NCBI GenBank assembly: GCA_036504235.1
Contig: DASXVN010000040.1
Span: 1-64,000 of the forward strand
Reading direction: 5' to 3'
DNA length: 64,000 nt
Source: Zipacnadum sp036504235
GTDB lineage: Bacteria; Armatimonadota; Zipacnadia; Zipacnadales; Zipacnadaceae
Below are positions 25,467 through 34,277 of the stretch, in pieces. The translations under genes and the position numbers were made by a program. The notes under the pieces were generated by a model. It was not told the DNA's origin and did not search any database. It was given only the letters and a program-made list of their open reading frames with translations. Every line of letters begins with the position of its first letter. Positions within the stretch are counted from its first letter, which is position 1.

Positions 25467-26498
25467 TTAGGGAACGTACAGCCAGTGCTCGATAGTGTCT
25501 CCCACCTCATACAAGGCGCTGGGGGCGCAGTACTCGGGCACATCGTCCACGGTATGCCACACCGGCGGCGGGAAATCCACCAGGTCCACGGCGGGCATCC
25601 CCGCGCGGTTAAAGGGCAGATGATCGTCGATCAGCATGCCCTGCGTCGAGCGGCGGAAGCTGGAATGGCCCCGAGCGGCCGCCATGGCCCAGATCTGGTC
25701 CACCGTCTGCGGCGCGTAGCTCAACGAATACGGCTCGATTTCCACGTCAAAGTAGTCATCGCCGCCGATGTCGGTGCGCACTGGGACCCGGGGGTTGTGC
25801 TTGGCCACGCCGCCGACCAGGTCCAAGATAGCTACTCGGCTCGGACGGGCAATTGCTGAAGGCCAGTTCTGCGCGAGATACGCCGATCCGAGGCAAAAAC
25901 CCATGTCAATCAGTTGGGCGCCGGACTTGCCGGAGTCCTCGGCGTCCAGGAACATCAGGTAAACGGGGTGAGGCGGCGCCTGGGCTTTGAGGGCCCGCGC
26001 CAGCTCCAGGAGAATCGCTACGCCGGAAGCCCCGTCGTTGGCCCCGGGGACCGGCTTGGTCCGGTTGGCCGGATCGGGGTCCTCATCCGCCTGCGGACGG
26101 GTGTCCCAGTGCGCCCCGACAGCGGTCGCCGGGCCGGGCGCGGCGCTACCGAAAACCGCCACCAGGTTGGTGAACTGGAAGGGTCCGCCGAAGGGGGTGC
26201 TGAGGCTGAACGGCTGCTCAATAACCTGATCGGCCAGCGGCTCCAGGGTGGTCTTCATCCACGCCAACTGGGCGGCGTGCCCCGGCGAGCCAGGCAGGCG
26301 CGGGCCAAACGCCACCTGCGCCTCCAGGTCGGTAAAGGCGCGGGTGGAGTCAAACAGAGGCGCATTCGGCACGACGGGGTTATTCGCGCTCCCGCTGCCG
26401 CCTCCGCAGGCGCCGCCGCCCGCGACTAACGCGACTACGGCCAACAGCAGCAGACGCCCCAGGGGCAGGCGAGATTTGGGCAGGCTGGGCAGTTTCAT
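25467..26498 (-). CDS. M28-family peptidase / glutaminyl-cyclase-like lipoprotein
   Basis: The 343-residue protein has a basic, hydrophobic N-terminus ending in GGGACGGG (a likely lipobox, Gly-Gly-Ala-Cys). Zinc ligands fit the M28 pattern: H in GAHWDTRP, D in GANDGASGVA, E in LDAEDSG, D in ILDLVGG and H in WHTVDDVPE. The spacing also fits bacterial glutaminyl cyclases of the same fold. It may cut peptides or cyclise N-terminal glutamine outside the cell. GGTGA precedes the ATG at 26498, which starts the signal peptide; a GTG six codons upstream is less likely. Confidence 0.82.
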   Translation of the reverse strand: MKLPSLPKSRLPLGRLLLLAVVALVAGGGACGGGSGSANNPVVPNAPLFDSTRAFTDLEAQVAFGPRLPGSPGHAAQLAWMKTTLEPLADQVIEQPFSLSTPFGGPFQFTNLVAVFGSAAPGPATAVGAHWDTRPQADEDPDPANRTKPVPGANDGASGVAILLELARALKAQAPPHPVYLMFLDAEDSGKSGAQLIDMGFCLGSAYLAQNWPSAIARPSRVAILDLVGGVAKHNPRVPVRTDIGGDDYFDVEIEPYSLSYAPQTVDQIWAMAAARGHSSFRRSTQGMLIDDHLPFNRAGMPAVDLVDFPPPVWHTVDDVPEYCAPSALYEVGDTIEHWLYVP

Positions 26499-26567
26499 TT
26501 TATCACCGGTATTCACGGAGTCACCAATAATGCGCGGCGGCCAGGGCCGTCCTCAGTACAGACGCTG

Positions 26568-26596
26568 AAAGACCCCGGTCAGATTCCCGACCGGGG
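26568..26596 (-). terminator. Terminator-like hairpin after the tandem zinc-finger gene
   Basis: CCCCGGTC (26573-26580) and GACCGGGG (26589-26596) form an 8-bp stem; the minus strand continues TCTTTCAGC, a short T-tail. It sits 30 bases after the stop codon. Confidence 0.6.
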
Positions 26597-26626
26597 CCCA
26601 GGCTCCTCCTCCGGGAGGGTCGGTCG

Positions 26627-27871
26627 TTAGCGCGCGATCACTACCCCGCGGTTTTCCGTGCGTCGCAGTCGCTGTCCGTACTGATTGAGCGCCTGGCTGG
26701 CCTGGGCCAAGGCCGGGTCTCCCCCAGCGGGCTCCCGGCGAAAAACCAGGACGGAACTCGACTGGGCGGGAGTCCAGCGCAACTGCCGGACGGCCTGCGG
26801 CGGCGAGGAGGCGACCACCTGGCGACTGGGCGCCGGCTTGGCCGCGGGCTCAGGAACGCGGGGCGCCGGTGCGGGCGCAGGGGCGGACGGTATGGCGGCC
26901 AGTACGGGAGCAGCAGGAGCCGGTGGGGCGGGTGGCGCCGGCGGGGGCGCACTCACGGGCGCGGGCGGCGGCGGGGCAGGCTCGGGCCGCATCGCGGGGG
27001 CCAGTTCCGGCGCGCGGGGCGTGCCGGCCGGCGGGGCCACGGGAAGGCGACTGGGCGGGGGCACGTTGGCGAGCACCGGGGCGGCCGGGGGCGCCACGGG
27101 GGCCTCCCCCAGGAGCGAGCGGAAGAAGTTACCGGCCCTGCGGGTGAACTCGCGGCCGGCGGCGGGAGTTGCGGCGGTGACGGCAGTCGAAGGCTGCGCC
27201 GGCGTGGCTGTGGGGGTTCCCGTTAGCTGGGCCGGCGCGGTGGGCGCCCCGGCCGCGGGCTGCTCGGCAATTACGAGCGCGGCCGGCGTTGACGGACGCA
27301 GTGCCGACAGCCCCCAGACGGTCAGGGCCAGCAGCAGCGCGGCCCCGGCGGCGCCCAGGGCCAGCGGAACGCGGCGCGGGGCAGCGCGGTGCGGCGTGCG
27401 AGCCGCGTCAGCCACCGCGGCCATGATGTGTCGGCGAAGGTAAGCGGGGACAGCAACCGGCCGGGCCGCGCGGGCCCGCACCGGCTGGAGCAGGGCCTCC
27501 GTCTGGCGCAAGCGGCGCAGACACGGCGCACACCGCCCCAGATGCGCCTCCAGGCGCTCGCTCTCCGGGCCGGCCAGAACTCCGTCTAGGCGCAACTCCA
27601 GCAGCCGATGCGCCTGTCGGCAGGTCAGCGGGGCCAGCGGCGTTGCACTCTGCGCCTGCCGCCGGATGCGCGCGGGCAGGTCGGGCGAGGCGGCGGGCGC
27701 TGAGGCCTGGGCGAGTAGCGCACTCAAGGCGCGCTCGGCAGCCACATGCTCCGCACAAGCGGAACACGTCGCCACGTGCTCCTGCACGCGTCGCCTTTCA
27801 GCCCTGCCGAGTTCTCCCTGCCGGAAGCGAGCTAGCGCCTCCCGGTCGGGGCAATCGCGCCTAACGGACAT
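26627..27871 (-). CDS. Membrane protein with two tandem ZAS zinc fingers, Pro/Ala-rich tail
   Basis: The 414-residue protein has two intact ZAS-type zinc sites, C7/H32/C36/C39 and C84/H110/C114/C117, like two fused anti-sigma factor domains. A membrane helix lies at about 165-190 (LALGAAGAALLLALTVWGL), then a long tail rich in Pro and Ala (about 190-370) outside the membrane, and a short C-terminal part. No sigma factor gene is next to it, so its partner is elsewhere or it has another role. The ATG at 27871 starts the first zinc site; an earlier start is not needed. The name anti-sigma factor is an inference. Confidence 0.7.
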   Translation of the reverse strand: MSVRRDCPDREALARFRQGELGRAERRRVQEHVATCSACAEHVAAERALSALLAQASAPAASPDLPARIRRQAQSATPLAPLTCRQAHRLLELRLDGVLAGPESERLEAHLGRCAPCLRRLRQTEALLQPVRARAARPVAVPAYLRRHIMAAVADAARTPHRAAPRRVPLALGAAGAALLLALTVWGLSALRPSTPAALVIAEQPAAGAPTAPAQLTGTPTATPAQPSTAVTAATPAAGREFTRRAGNFFRSLLGEAPVAPPAAPVLANVPPPSRLPVAPPAGTPRAPELAPAMRPEPAPPPPAPVSAPPPAPPAPPAPAAPVLAAIPSAPAPAPAPRVPEPAAKPAPSRQVVASSPPQAVRQLRWTPAQSSSVLVFRREPAGGDPALAQASQALNQYGQRLRRTENRGVVIAR

Positions 27872-27963
27872 AGCATCCCGCCTGGGTCGGTGTGAAAGCT
27901 GTCTACATCTGTTTTCGACAGACGCCGACCGGGAAAGTTGCGCAATTGTTGCGAGGCTTGCTC

Positions 27964-30285
27964 CTACTTCCGGGGGGCCATTTCCATCATGACCCAGCCG
28001 TGCTCCAGGGTCCACACGCGGCTGCTGTCGCCCTCGGCCAGCAGCTGCTGGAAAAGGCTCTGCGGGTCCGGGTGGCCCATGAGCACCTCTCCCCCGCTCA
28101 GGAGAGTGCCCGCGTCCCGCACCAGGCCCTCGGCGGTTACAACCTCCGGCGCCCAGACCTCAGTACCCCGGTGCAGCGTCACCCCGCGGAGCGTGAATTG
28201 CCCATCCCCGACCGCGACGACCTTGACGAAACACGCCTGGTCAATCGAGTCCACCGGGAAGGTGTAGGTCAGCCGGTCGTCGGAGGTCGGCTGGGCGGCC
28301 GTGCTGGCAAACTCGATGATGCAGACCTGGCCGCGCTTGTCAAACTCCTGACCGTCGGCGGAGCTGTACACCGCCATGATCGGGCAGGAGGGGTGGCTGT
28401 TGGTCATGTGGACGGCGATCAGGGGGCGCGTGAACTGCCCCTGGTACTCGGTCTCCGCCAGGGCCTGCAGCTCCTCGTAATAGAGGGCGACTTCGCAGCG
28501 AAGCTGCTCGGCAAGCGGCGCCACGTCCTCGGGGTCACGGTTGGCGTCCCAGCGCTCCTGCCAGGCGACCGCCAGCGTCTCCGCCTGCGTCCGCAGCTCC
28601 GTGAGATGCGCCGCCGCAGCCGCGCGGTCGCCCGCGGCGAGCCGGGTGACGCAGTCGTTGAGGTAGGCGCGCTTGCGATACGCGAAGGCCAGCCAGCGCG
28701 CGGCGACCACGAAGCTCTCCAGCGTATCGCCCCAGGCGGCGCCTTCCGCGAGGGCGGCGATCTCCACCGCCATCGCCTCCAGGCGCGCCGCGCGGGCCAG
28801 GTCCGGGGCGGTCGGCTGGTAGGTCAACATCTCAGCCAGCGAAGCGGCGCGCAGCCAGGCCAGCGCGTGGCGGCCGTGCATCCGGTACTCGCCCAGTTCC
28901 TCCAGCAGCGGCCCCAGTTCCGGACGCCGGTAGAGCAGGTCGCAGGAGGCGGCCAGCAACTCCTCCGCCGGAGCCTCCGTGTCGCCCCAGAGGAAGCCGG
29001 CCAGCGCGGCCTCCACGCTCGGACACAGGTCCAGACTGGTGTGGGACAGCTCCCACTGAGTGACCATCAGGCCCTGGCCCTCGGTCGCCAGCAGGTAGCG
29101 GCGCCAACTCCGCGCGTTCTCGAGGGCTTCGGAGGGGAGGTTGAAGGGCATGGACACCGGGCAAATGGACATGGGGCAGCCCCAGGCCTCCAGCCCATAC
29201 TGGGCCCACATCGCGCGGGTGTCTACCTCCGGAAAGCCGTACATCTCGACGCGCGGGTAGCGGTCAAAGACGTAGTAATACCAGTCCATAATCAGCACGT
29301 CGCGGTCCAACTGGGCGAGATCGTCCGGGTAGTAATAGAACATATCGCCCCAGATCGCGGGGCGGCGACCGGCGGCGCGGGTGAAAGCGGCCACCTGATT
29401 GGCGTGCGCGACGAACAGGCCGCCCTCCCCCAACTTCTCGCGGCGCGGGGCGCACGAGGGGCACTGGCCGATGGCAAAGGACTCGTCCATCCCCAGGTGG
29501 ATGATCCCCGAGGTGGCCAGCGGGGCGACGTCGTTGATCATCCCCTCCAGCATCTCCAGGGTGCGAGGATTGGTCATGCACAGCACCCCGCACGCCTCTT
29601 CCCCCCCGGCGGCCAGGCGCTCATCCAGGTCGGCGTAGTCGGGATGGCTCCCCACCCAGGCGCAGTGGCCCAGGCTCTGGATAGCGGGGATGACGCCCAG
29701 GCCATACTGCCCGGCGAGTTCCACGACCTCCAGCGCCTGCTCCTGCGTCCAGGCGAATCGCCGCGCCAGCTGCGGGTGGCTGGGGAAGACGAAGGCGTTC
29801 TCCAGGTAGAACTGCAGCAGGTTGAAGTTGGCCGAGGCGTACAGCTCGAGGAAGCGCTCCACGGTGTCCGGACGCTCCAGGACGCGCCCCAGGTCGATCT
29901 GGATGCCGCGATGGCGCAGGACCGGCCAGTCCACGATCCGGCAGCAGGCGATCTCCGGCCCCTCCAGCAAGCGGCGGAGGGTACGCAGCCCGTAGCGAGC
30001 GCCGGTTGGCCCCGAGGCCACCAGGTCCACGCCCGCGGGCGTCACGGTTAGCGCGTAGGCCTCATCCGAAGCCGTGCCGGGCACCTCGCCCGCGACCAGC
30101 CGCAGCGGGAAGGAGCCCGCCGGCGCGCCGGTCAGCGCCGCGCCCAGCGGCTGGAGGTCAAGGCGCAGGGCCTCCTCCCAGCCAGGGGGCGCCGTCACGG
30201 CGAGTTGCGCCCGCAGCGGCAGCGTTCCGGGATGCGCCGAGACCTGCCGCGGCGGGGGGAAGAGCTTGGTTAGCGGTCTGGACAT
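27964..30285 (-). CDS. GH20-like glycoside hydrolase (beta-N-acetylhexosaminidase type)
   Basis: The 773-residue protein has an N-terminal GH20b-like domain followed by a TIM barrel. The barrel has RHRGIQIDLGRV and the GH20 catalytic pair in HLGMDE, D267 and E268. The C-terminal region (about 500-773) is an uncharacterised helical and beta part. GH20 enzymes release terminal N-acetylglucosamine or N-acetylgalactosamine by substrate-assisted catalysis. No signal peptide is seen at the chosen ATG (30285), which has AGGAGG eight bases before it; it may be cytoplasmic. The isomerase gene starts 29 bases upstream on the same strand. Substrate is unknown. Confidence 0.82.
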   Translation of the reverse strand: MSRPLTKLFPPPRQVSAHPGTLPLRAQLAVTAPPGWEEALRLDLQPLGAALTGAPAGSFPLRLVAGEVPGTASDEAYALTVTPAGVDLVASGPTGARYGLRTLRRLLEGPEIACCRIVDWPVLRHRGIQIDLGRVLERPDTVERFLELYASANFNLLQFYLENAFVFPSHPQLARRFAWTQEQALEVVELAGQYGLGVIPAIQSLGHCAWVGSHPDYADLDERLAAGGEEACGVLCMTNPRTLEMLEGMINDVAPLATSGIIHLGMDESFAIGQCPSCAPRREKLGEGGLFVAHANQVAAFTRAAGRRPAIWGDMFYYYPDDLAQLDRDVLIMDWYYYVFDRYPRVEMYGFPEVDTRAMWAQYGLEAWGCPMSICPVSMPFNLPSEALENARSWRRYLLATEGQGLMVTQWELSHTSLDLCPSVEAALAGFLWGDTEAPAEELLAASCDLLYRRPELGPLLEELGEYRMHGRHALAWLRAASLAEMLTYQPTAPDLARAARLEAMAVEIAALAEGAAWGDTLESFVVAARWLAFAYRKRAYLNDCVTRLAAGDRAAAAAHLTELRTQAETLAVAWQERWDANRDPEDVAPLAEQLRCEVALYYEELQALAETEYQGQFTRPLIAVHMTNSHPSCPIMAVYSSADGQEFDKRGQVCIIEFASTAAQPTSDDRLTYTFPVDSIDQACFVKVVAVGDGQFTLRGVTLHRGTEVWAPEVVTAEGLVRDAGTLLSGGEVLMGHPDPQSLFQQLLAEGDSSRVWTLEHGWVMMEMAPRK

Positions 30286-30314
30286 GGGAGAAGCCTCCTG
30301 GCGGAATGCCATGA

Positions 30315-31136
30315 CTAGAGCAGCGGCGTGAGCAAACTGACGGCCGCGCGGATATCGGCGACCTGCTGGGGGCCGCTGATCTCGCGCTCGATGGTCAGCG
30401 CGCCGGTGAAGCCTTGGGCCTTGAGCTTCGGGATGAGCACCGGGAAGTTGACGCGTCCTTCGCCCAGCGGCCGCTCCTCCCCGAGGTTGTCGCCGCCGGT
30501 GGGATACTCGCCGTCCTTGGCGTGTACGCCCCGCACCCACTCGCCGAAGACGTCCAGCGCATCCACCGGATTGGCCTTGCCGTAAACAAGGAGATTCGCG
30601 GGGTCCAGGTTGATCCCCAGGTTCTCCGTCCCGATGAGTTGAATCGTGCGCAGCAGCGTAATCGGGGTCTCCTGCCCGGTCTCAAACCAGAAGGAGACGC
30701 CGCACTGTTGGCAGGTGGCGGCCACCTGGCGCAGGGCCTCCAGCGTGCCCAGGAACAGCGGGTCGTAGGGGTACTCGGGCAGGAAGCCGACGTGAGTGGT
30801 GATGGAGGGCACGCCGATCTCGGCGGCGACGCGGGCCGCGGCCTCGAGGGCGTCCACCCGGACCTGCCGCGTCTCCGGCGGCACCAGGCCGATGGTGATG
30901 GGCCCCTGGGTGAAGTTCCAGACCGCGCGCCCCGGCAGGCCGGCCCAGAGGGTCGTGATCTCGACCCCCGCCTGGTCGGCGGCCTCGCGCACCCGGCGGC
31001 CATGCTCCACGGTGCCGAAGGCCGGCCAGCCAATCTGGCAACTGGGCAAATCGAGTTCTCGCACCCGGGCGATCGGCTCCACGGGGTCCTCCGCGGCATA
31101 GACCATGACGCCCAGCTTGAGTTTCGTATCAGACAT
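30315..31136 (-). CDS. Sugar phosphate isomerase/epimerase (AP endonuclease 2 fold)
   Basis: The 273-residue TIM-barrel protein starts KLKLGVMVYAAEDPVEPIARVRELDLPSCQIG and has ITTHVGFLP, FWFETGQE, NLGINLDPANL, VHAKDGEY and IEREI, the metal-ligand series of this family. Family members isomerise sugars or inositol derivatives; the substrate cannot be told. The ATG at 31136 has GGTGGCGAG before it. It probably pairs with the GH20 gene in one transcript and faces the SDR gene across a 176-base spacer. Confidence 0.85.
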   Translation of the reverse strand: MSDTKLKLGVMVYAAEDPVEPIARVRELDLPSCQIGWPAFGTVEHGRRVREAADQAGVEITTLWAGLPGRAVWNFTQGPITIGLVPPETRQVRVDALEAAARVAAEIGVPSITTHVGFLPEYPYDPLFLGTLEALRQVAATCQQCGVSFWFETGQETPITLLRTIQLIGTENLGINLDPANLLVYGKANPVDALDVFGEWVRGVHAKDGEYPTGGDNLGEERPLGEGRVNFPVLIPKLKAQGFTGALTIEREISGPQQVADIRAAVSLLTPLL

Positions 31137-31312
31137 AGGACACTCGCCACCTTCGGAACAGAGGATAGTCACCGACAACGCTTGCGGGGGGCAGATTCGC
31201 TTCGCGTCACCGGAGTCCTCCTCCGGCGAATCGCGCCGCGGGGAGGGTTTTGCGTCCGCCGCGAGGAAATAGCGCGTATTCCGCCCGTGTTATTCCCCGT
31301 AAGGAGGCCGTT

Positions 31313-32086
31313 ATGAACCCTGTCGCTATTGTGACTGGTTCCTCGCAAGGAATCGGTCGGGGCATCGCCCTGGGTCTCGCTGACCTGGGCTACAACATCG
31401 TCGTGAACTTCGTACCCCCCGTGGAGCCCGCCGAGGAAACTCGCGAGTTGCTGGAGGCCAAGGGCGTCGAGTGCGTCCTGGCCCCCGGCAGCGTCGCCGA
31501 CGCCGCCGACCGCCAGGCCCTGCTGGCCGCCACCATGAACAAGTGGGGCCGCCTGGACCTGCTGGTCAACAACGCCGGAGTCGGCGTCAAGACCCGCGGC
31601 GATCTCCTGGAAACCGCCGATGAGGCCGATTTTGACCGCGTGATGGCCATCAACACCAAAGGGCCCTACTTCCTGTCAATTGAGGCCGCCAAACTCATGA
31701 TTGACCTGAAGAAACAGGGGATTGTCGAGACCCCGCGGATCGCCGTAACCAGCAGCTTCTCCGCCTGGGTGGTGAGCACCAGCCGGGGCGCCTACTGCAT
31801 CTCCAAGGCCGCGGCGCACATGGTCGCCCAGCTTCTGGCCGCGCGTCTCGCGTCGGAGGGGATTCCCGTTATCGAGATCGCGCCCTGCGTCATTGACACC
31901 CCCATGATCGCCCCGGTGCGCGAGAAGTACCTCAAACTGGCCGCCGACGGCACCATCCCCGCGGGCCGTCTGGGCACTGCCGAGGACATCGCCAAGGTGG
32001 TCTCCGCCTTCGCCCAGGGCTATCTAGACTACAGCACCGGCCAGCAGATTGTAGTCGGCGGAGGCATGCAGATACCGCAGTTGTAG
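31313..32086 (+). CDS. SDR-family 3-ketoacyl-reductase-like dehydrogenase
   Basis: The 257-residue protein has the Rossmann motif TGSSQGIGRGIAL, NNAGV, SFSAW and the catalytic tyrosine and lysine in YCISKAA. It uses NAD(P)(H). The length fits FabG/short-chain dehydrogenases; the substrate is unknown, but it lies beside sugar genes. The ATG at 31313 is placed by AAGGAGG six bases before it. It is 139 bases before the flavoprotein gene on the same strand. Confidence 0.92.
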   Translation: MNPVAIVTGSSQGIGRGIALGLADLGYNIVVNFVPPVEPAEETRELLEAKGVECVLAPGSVADAADRQALLAATMNKWGRLDLLVNNAGVGVKTRGDLLETADEADFDRVMAINTKGPYFLSIEAAKLMIDLKKQGIVETPRIAVTSSFSAWVVSTSRGAYCISKAAAHMVAQLLAARLASEGIPVIEIAPCVIDTPMIAPVREKYLKLAADGTIPAGRLGTAEDIAKVVSAFAQGYLDYSTGQQIVVGGGMQIPQL

Positions 32087-32098
32087 GGTGAAAACTCT

Positions 32099-32203
32099 GG
32101 AACGTGGAAGGTGGAACGTGGAAAACGGCACGAGCACTGCCGGTATAAACCACGTCTTCCCCACCGGTTCCACGTTCCACGTTCCACTTTTCCACGTTCC
32201 ACG
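32099..32203. repeat. GTGGAAC direct and inverted repeats in the SDR/flavoprotein spacer
   Basis: The left arm (32099-32124) is a run of GGAACGTGGAA units and the right arm (32168-32203) carries the complementary TTCCACGTTCCAC units, giving several copies of an 11-base word on both sides of a 43-base loop. It fills nearly the whole spacer and can fold as a large hairpin. Confidence 0.7.
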
Positions 32204-32225
32204 AAAGCGAGACGATACGACCATC

Positions 32226-34208
32226 ATGAATACTGCCGAAACCCTAACGATAGACGGCATCCCCGTCCCCCTCTACCGCTACCATACGGTCATTATTGGC
32301 AGTGGCGCGGCGGGGCTCAACTGTGCGGAGCATCTGCGCGACTTCCTGGGAGAGGGGGCTTCGCTTGCTATCTTCACCTCGATCCTGGGCGGCGGCGCCT
32401 CGCATTGCAGCGGCTCTGACAAGCAGACCTACTGGCGGCTCGGGGCCGTTGATGGCGCGGCGGACAGTCCGCGCGATATGGCCGCGACCATCGCCGCCGG
32501 CGGCTGCATGCACGGTGATCACGCCCTGGCCGAGGGGGAGGGCTCCATCCAGGAGTTCTTCCACCTGGTGCGCAACGGCGTGCCCTTCCCGCAGACCCCG
32601 CTGGGCAGCTTCACCGGCTACCGCACCGACCATGACCCCCTCCCCCGCGCCACCTCAGCGGGCCCCTGGACCAGCCGTTTCATGGTCCGTTGCTCGCTGG
32701 CCCGGGTCCGGGAGCTGGGCATCCCCATTCACAATTCCTGCGAGGTCGTGGGCCTGGTCACGGAGGGCGGCGGCGCTGAGCAACGCTGCGCCGGGATGGT
32801 AATCGTGGACCGCGCCCGCTGGCACGAGGAGAACCGCGGCCTCGCCGTGGTCGCCGCGACTAACGTGGTCATGGCTACCGGCGGTCCGGGGGAGCTGTAC
32901 TACGGCAGCGTCTATCCGCGCAGCCAGATGGGCGCGCACGGCGTCTGCTTTGAGGCGGGAATCACCGCCAACAACCTCACCGAGAGCCAGTTTGGCCTGG
33001 CCTCGGTCAGCCCGCGCTGGAACCTCTCCGGCACCTACCAGCAGGTCCTGCCCGCGTACTACAGCACCAATGAGGACGGCAGCGACGAGCGGGACTTCCT
33101 CGCGGAGGTGCTCACCGACGAGTCCGAGCGGCTGCTGGCGATCTTCCACAAGGGCTACCAGTGGCCGTTCAACCCCCAACTGGTCGCGCCGCCGGAGTCC
33201 TCGGCGGTGGACATGCTGGTGGTGCGGGAGATGCGCGCCGGCCGCCGCGTGTGGATGGACTTCCGGCGCAACCCGGTGGAGCCTCTGGACCTGAACGCCC
33301 TGCCCGCGGAGGCCCGCGACTACCTGGTCAAGTCCGGCGGCACCGGGGCCACGCCCTACGAGCGGCTCCTGCAGATGAACCCGGGGGCGATTGACCTCTA
33401 CCGGCAGTGGCAGGTAGACCTGGAGACGCAGCCGCTGGAGATTCGCGTCTCCGCGCAGCACAACAATGGCGGGTTCGCCGTGGATGGCTGGTGGGAGTCG
33501 AGCCTGCCGCACCTGTTCGTCATTGGCGAGCAGGCGGGGACGCACGGCGTCACCCGGCCCGGGGGCTCAGCGCTCAACTCCGGCCAGGTCGGCGGCCTGC
33601 GCGCCGCGCAGCACATCGCCCACCGCCACACCGAGGCGCCGCCCGTCAGCCGCGCGAGCCTGGAGCAGGCCGCCGCGGGTCTGCTGGATCGCCTGCGCCA
33701 ATACGGAGAGCGCGCGGGCGCGGACGAACCGACCGTGCCCCAGATGCGGCTGGAGATTCAGCAGCACGTGACCAACAACGCCGGAGTGCTGCGCAACCTG
33801 ACCACGCTGCCCGAGGCCTGTCAGGAGGCGCGCGCGCGCTGGGAGCAGATTCGCGAGCGGGGCGTGCGGCTTAACGGGGCCCACGAGGCGGCGCGGGCGC
33901 TGTATATCGAGCGCCTGGCCCTGGCCGCCTGGGGGTACCTGGAGGCCTGCCGCGCTTACGCGGAATCCGGTGGCGGCAGCCGGGGGTCGTACCTGATTCT
34001 CGACCCCAGCCAAGCCCCCGTCCACCCGGCCTTCCCGGAACTGACCGTGCGCCCCGATGTCCCCGAGCTACGCGGTCAGGTGATTGAGCTGCGCTTCGAC
34101 GGCGAGAAATGGCAGCGCCAGTCGGTGCCGGTGCGCCCGCTGCCCGAGCAGGACAACTGGTTCGAGAGCGTCTGGCGGGACTACCGCGAGGGGAAAGTCT
34201 GGGAGTAG
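32226..34208 (+). CDS. FAD-dependent oxidoreductase (fumarate reductase/aspartate oxidase-like)
   Basis: The 660-residue flavoprotein has the dinucleotide motif VIIGSGAAGLNCAEHL at about 20-36, ATNVVMATGGPGELYY, AHGVCFEAGI and the capping motif HNNGGFAVDGWWESSLPHLFVIGEQAGTHGV, typical of succinate dehydrogenase/fumarate reductase flavoproteins and L-aspartate oxidases. At 660 residues it is longer than NadB (about 540). No iron-sulfur or membrane partner is adjacent. The ATG at 32226 begins the protein; the frame extends upstream into the repeat without a ribosome-binding site. The substrate is unknown. Confidence 0.85.
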   Translation: MNTAETLTIDGIPVPLYRYHTVIIGSGAAGLNCAEHLRDFLGEGASLAIFTSILGGGASHCSGSDKQTYWRLGAVDGAADSPRDMAATIAAGGCMHGDHALAEGEGSIQEFFHLVRNGVPFPQTPLGSFTGYRTDHDPLPRATSAGPWTSRFMVRCSLARVRELGIPIHNSCEVVGLVTEGGGAEQRCAGMVIVDRARWHEENRGLAVVAATNVVMATGGPGELYYGSVYPRSQMGAHGVCFEAGITANNLTESQFGLASVSPRWNLSGTYQQVLPAYYSTNEDGSDERDFLAEVLTDESERLLAIFHKGYQWPFNPQLVAPPESSAVDMLVVREMRAGRRVWMDFRRNPVEPLDLNALPAEARDYLVKSGGTGATPYERLLQMNPGAIDLYRQWQVDLETQPLEIRVSAQHNNGGFAVDGWWESSLPHLFVIGEQAGTHGVTRPGGSALNSGQVGGLRAAQHIAHRHTEAPPVSRASLEQAAAGLLDRLRQYGERAGADEPTVPQMRLEIQQHVTNNAGVLRNLTTLPEACQEARARWEQIRERGVRLNGAHEAARALYIERLALAAWGYLEACRAYAESGGGSRGSYLILDPSQAPVHPAFPELTVRPDVPELRGQVIELRFDGEKWQRQSVPVRPLPEQDNWFESVWRDYREGKVWE

Positions 34209-34221
34209 CGGGCCCTTGCCA

Positions 34222-34267
34222 TTGGTGGGGCGGAAGGTCGGCGTCCGCGCCGTGCTTCCGCCCCCCA
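34222..34267. terminator. Hairpin between convergent flavoprotein and ABC permease genes
   Basis: TTGGTGGGGCGGAAG (34222-34236) pairs with CTTCCGCCCCCCAA (34254-34267) around a 17-base loop, 14 bases after the flavoprotein stop codon. There is no clear T-run, so it may act as a weak bidirectional terminator or protect RNA ends. Confidence 0.4.
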
Positions 34268-34277
34268 ACGGAGGCGC

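Noticed and set aside
27892..30051. A 719-codon plus-strand frame opposite the GH20-like gene
   Set aside because: The minus strand encodes the catalytic motif HLGMDE; the plus frame has no motif and no start signal.
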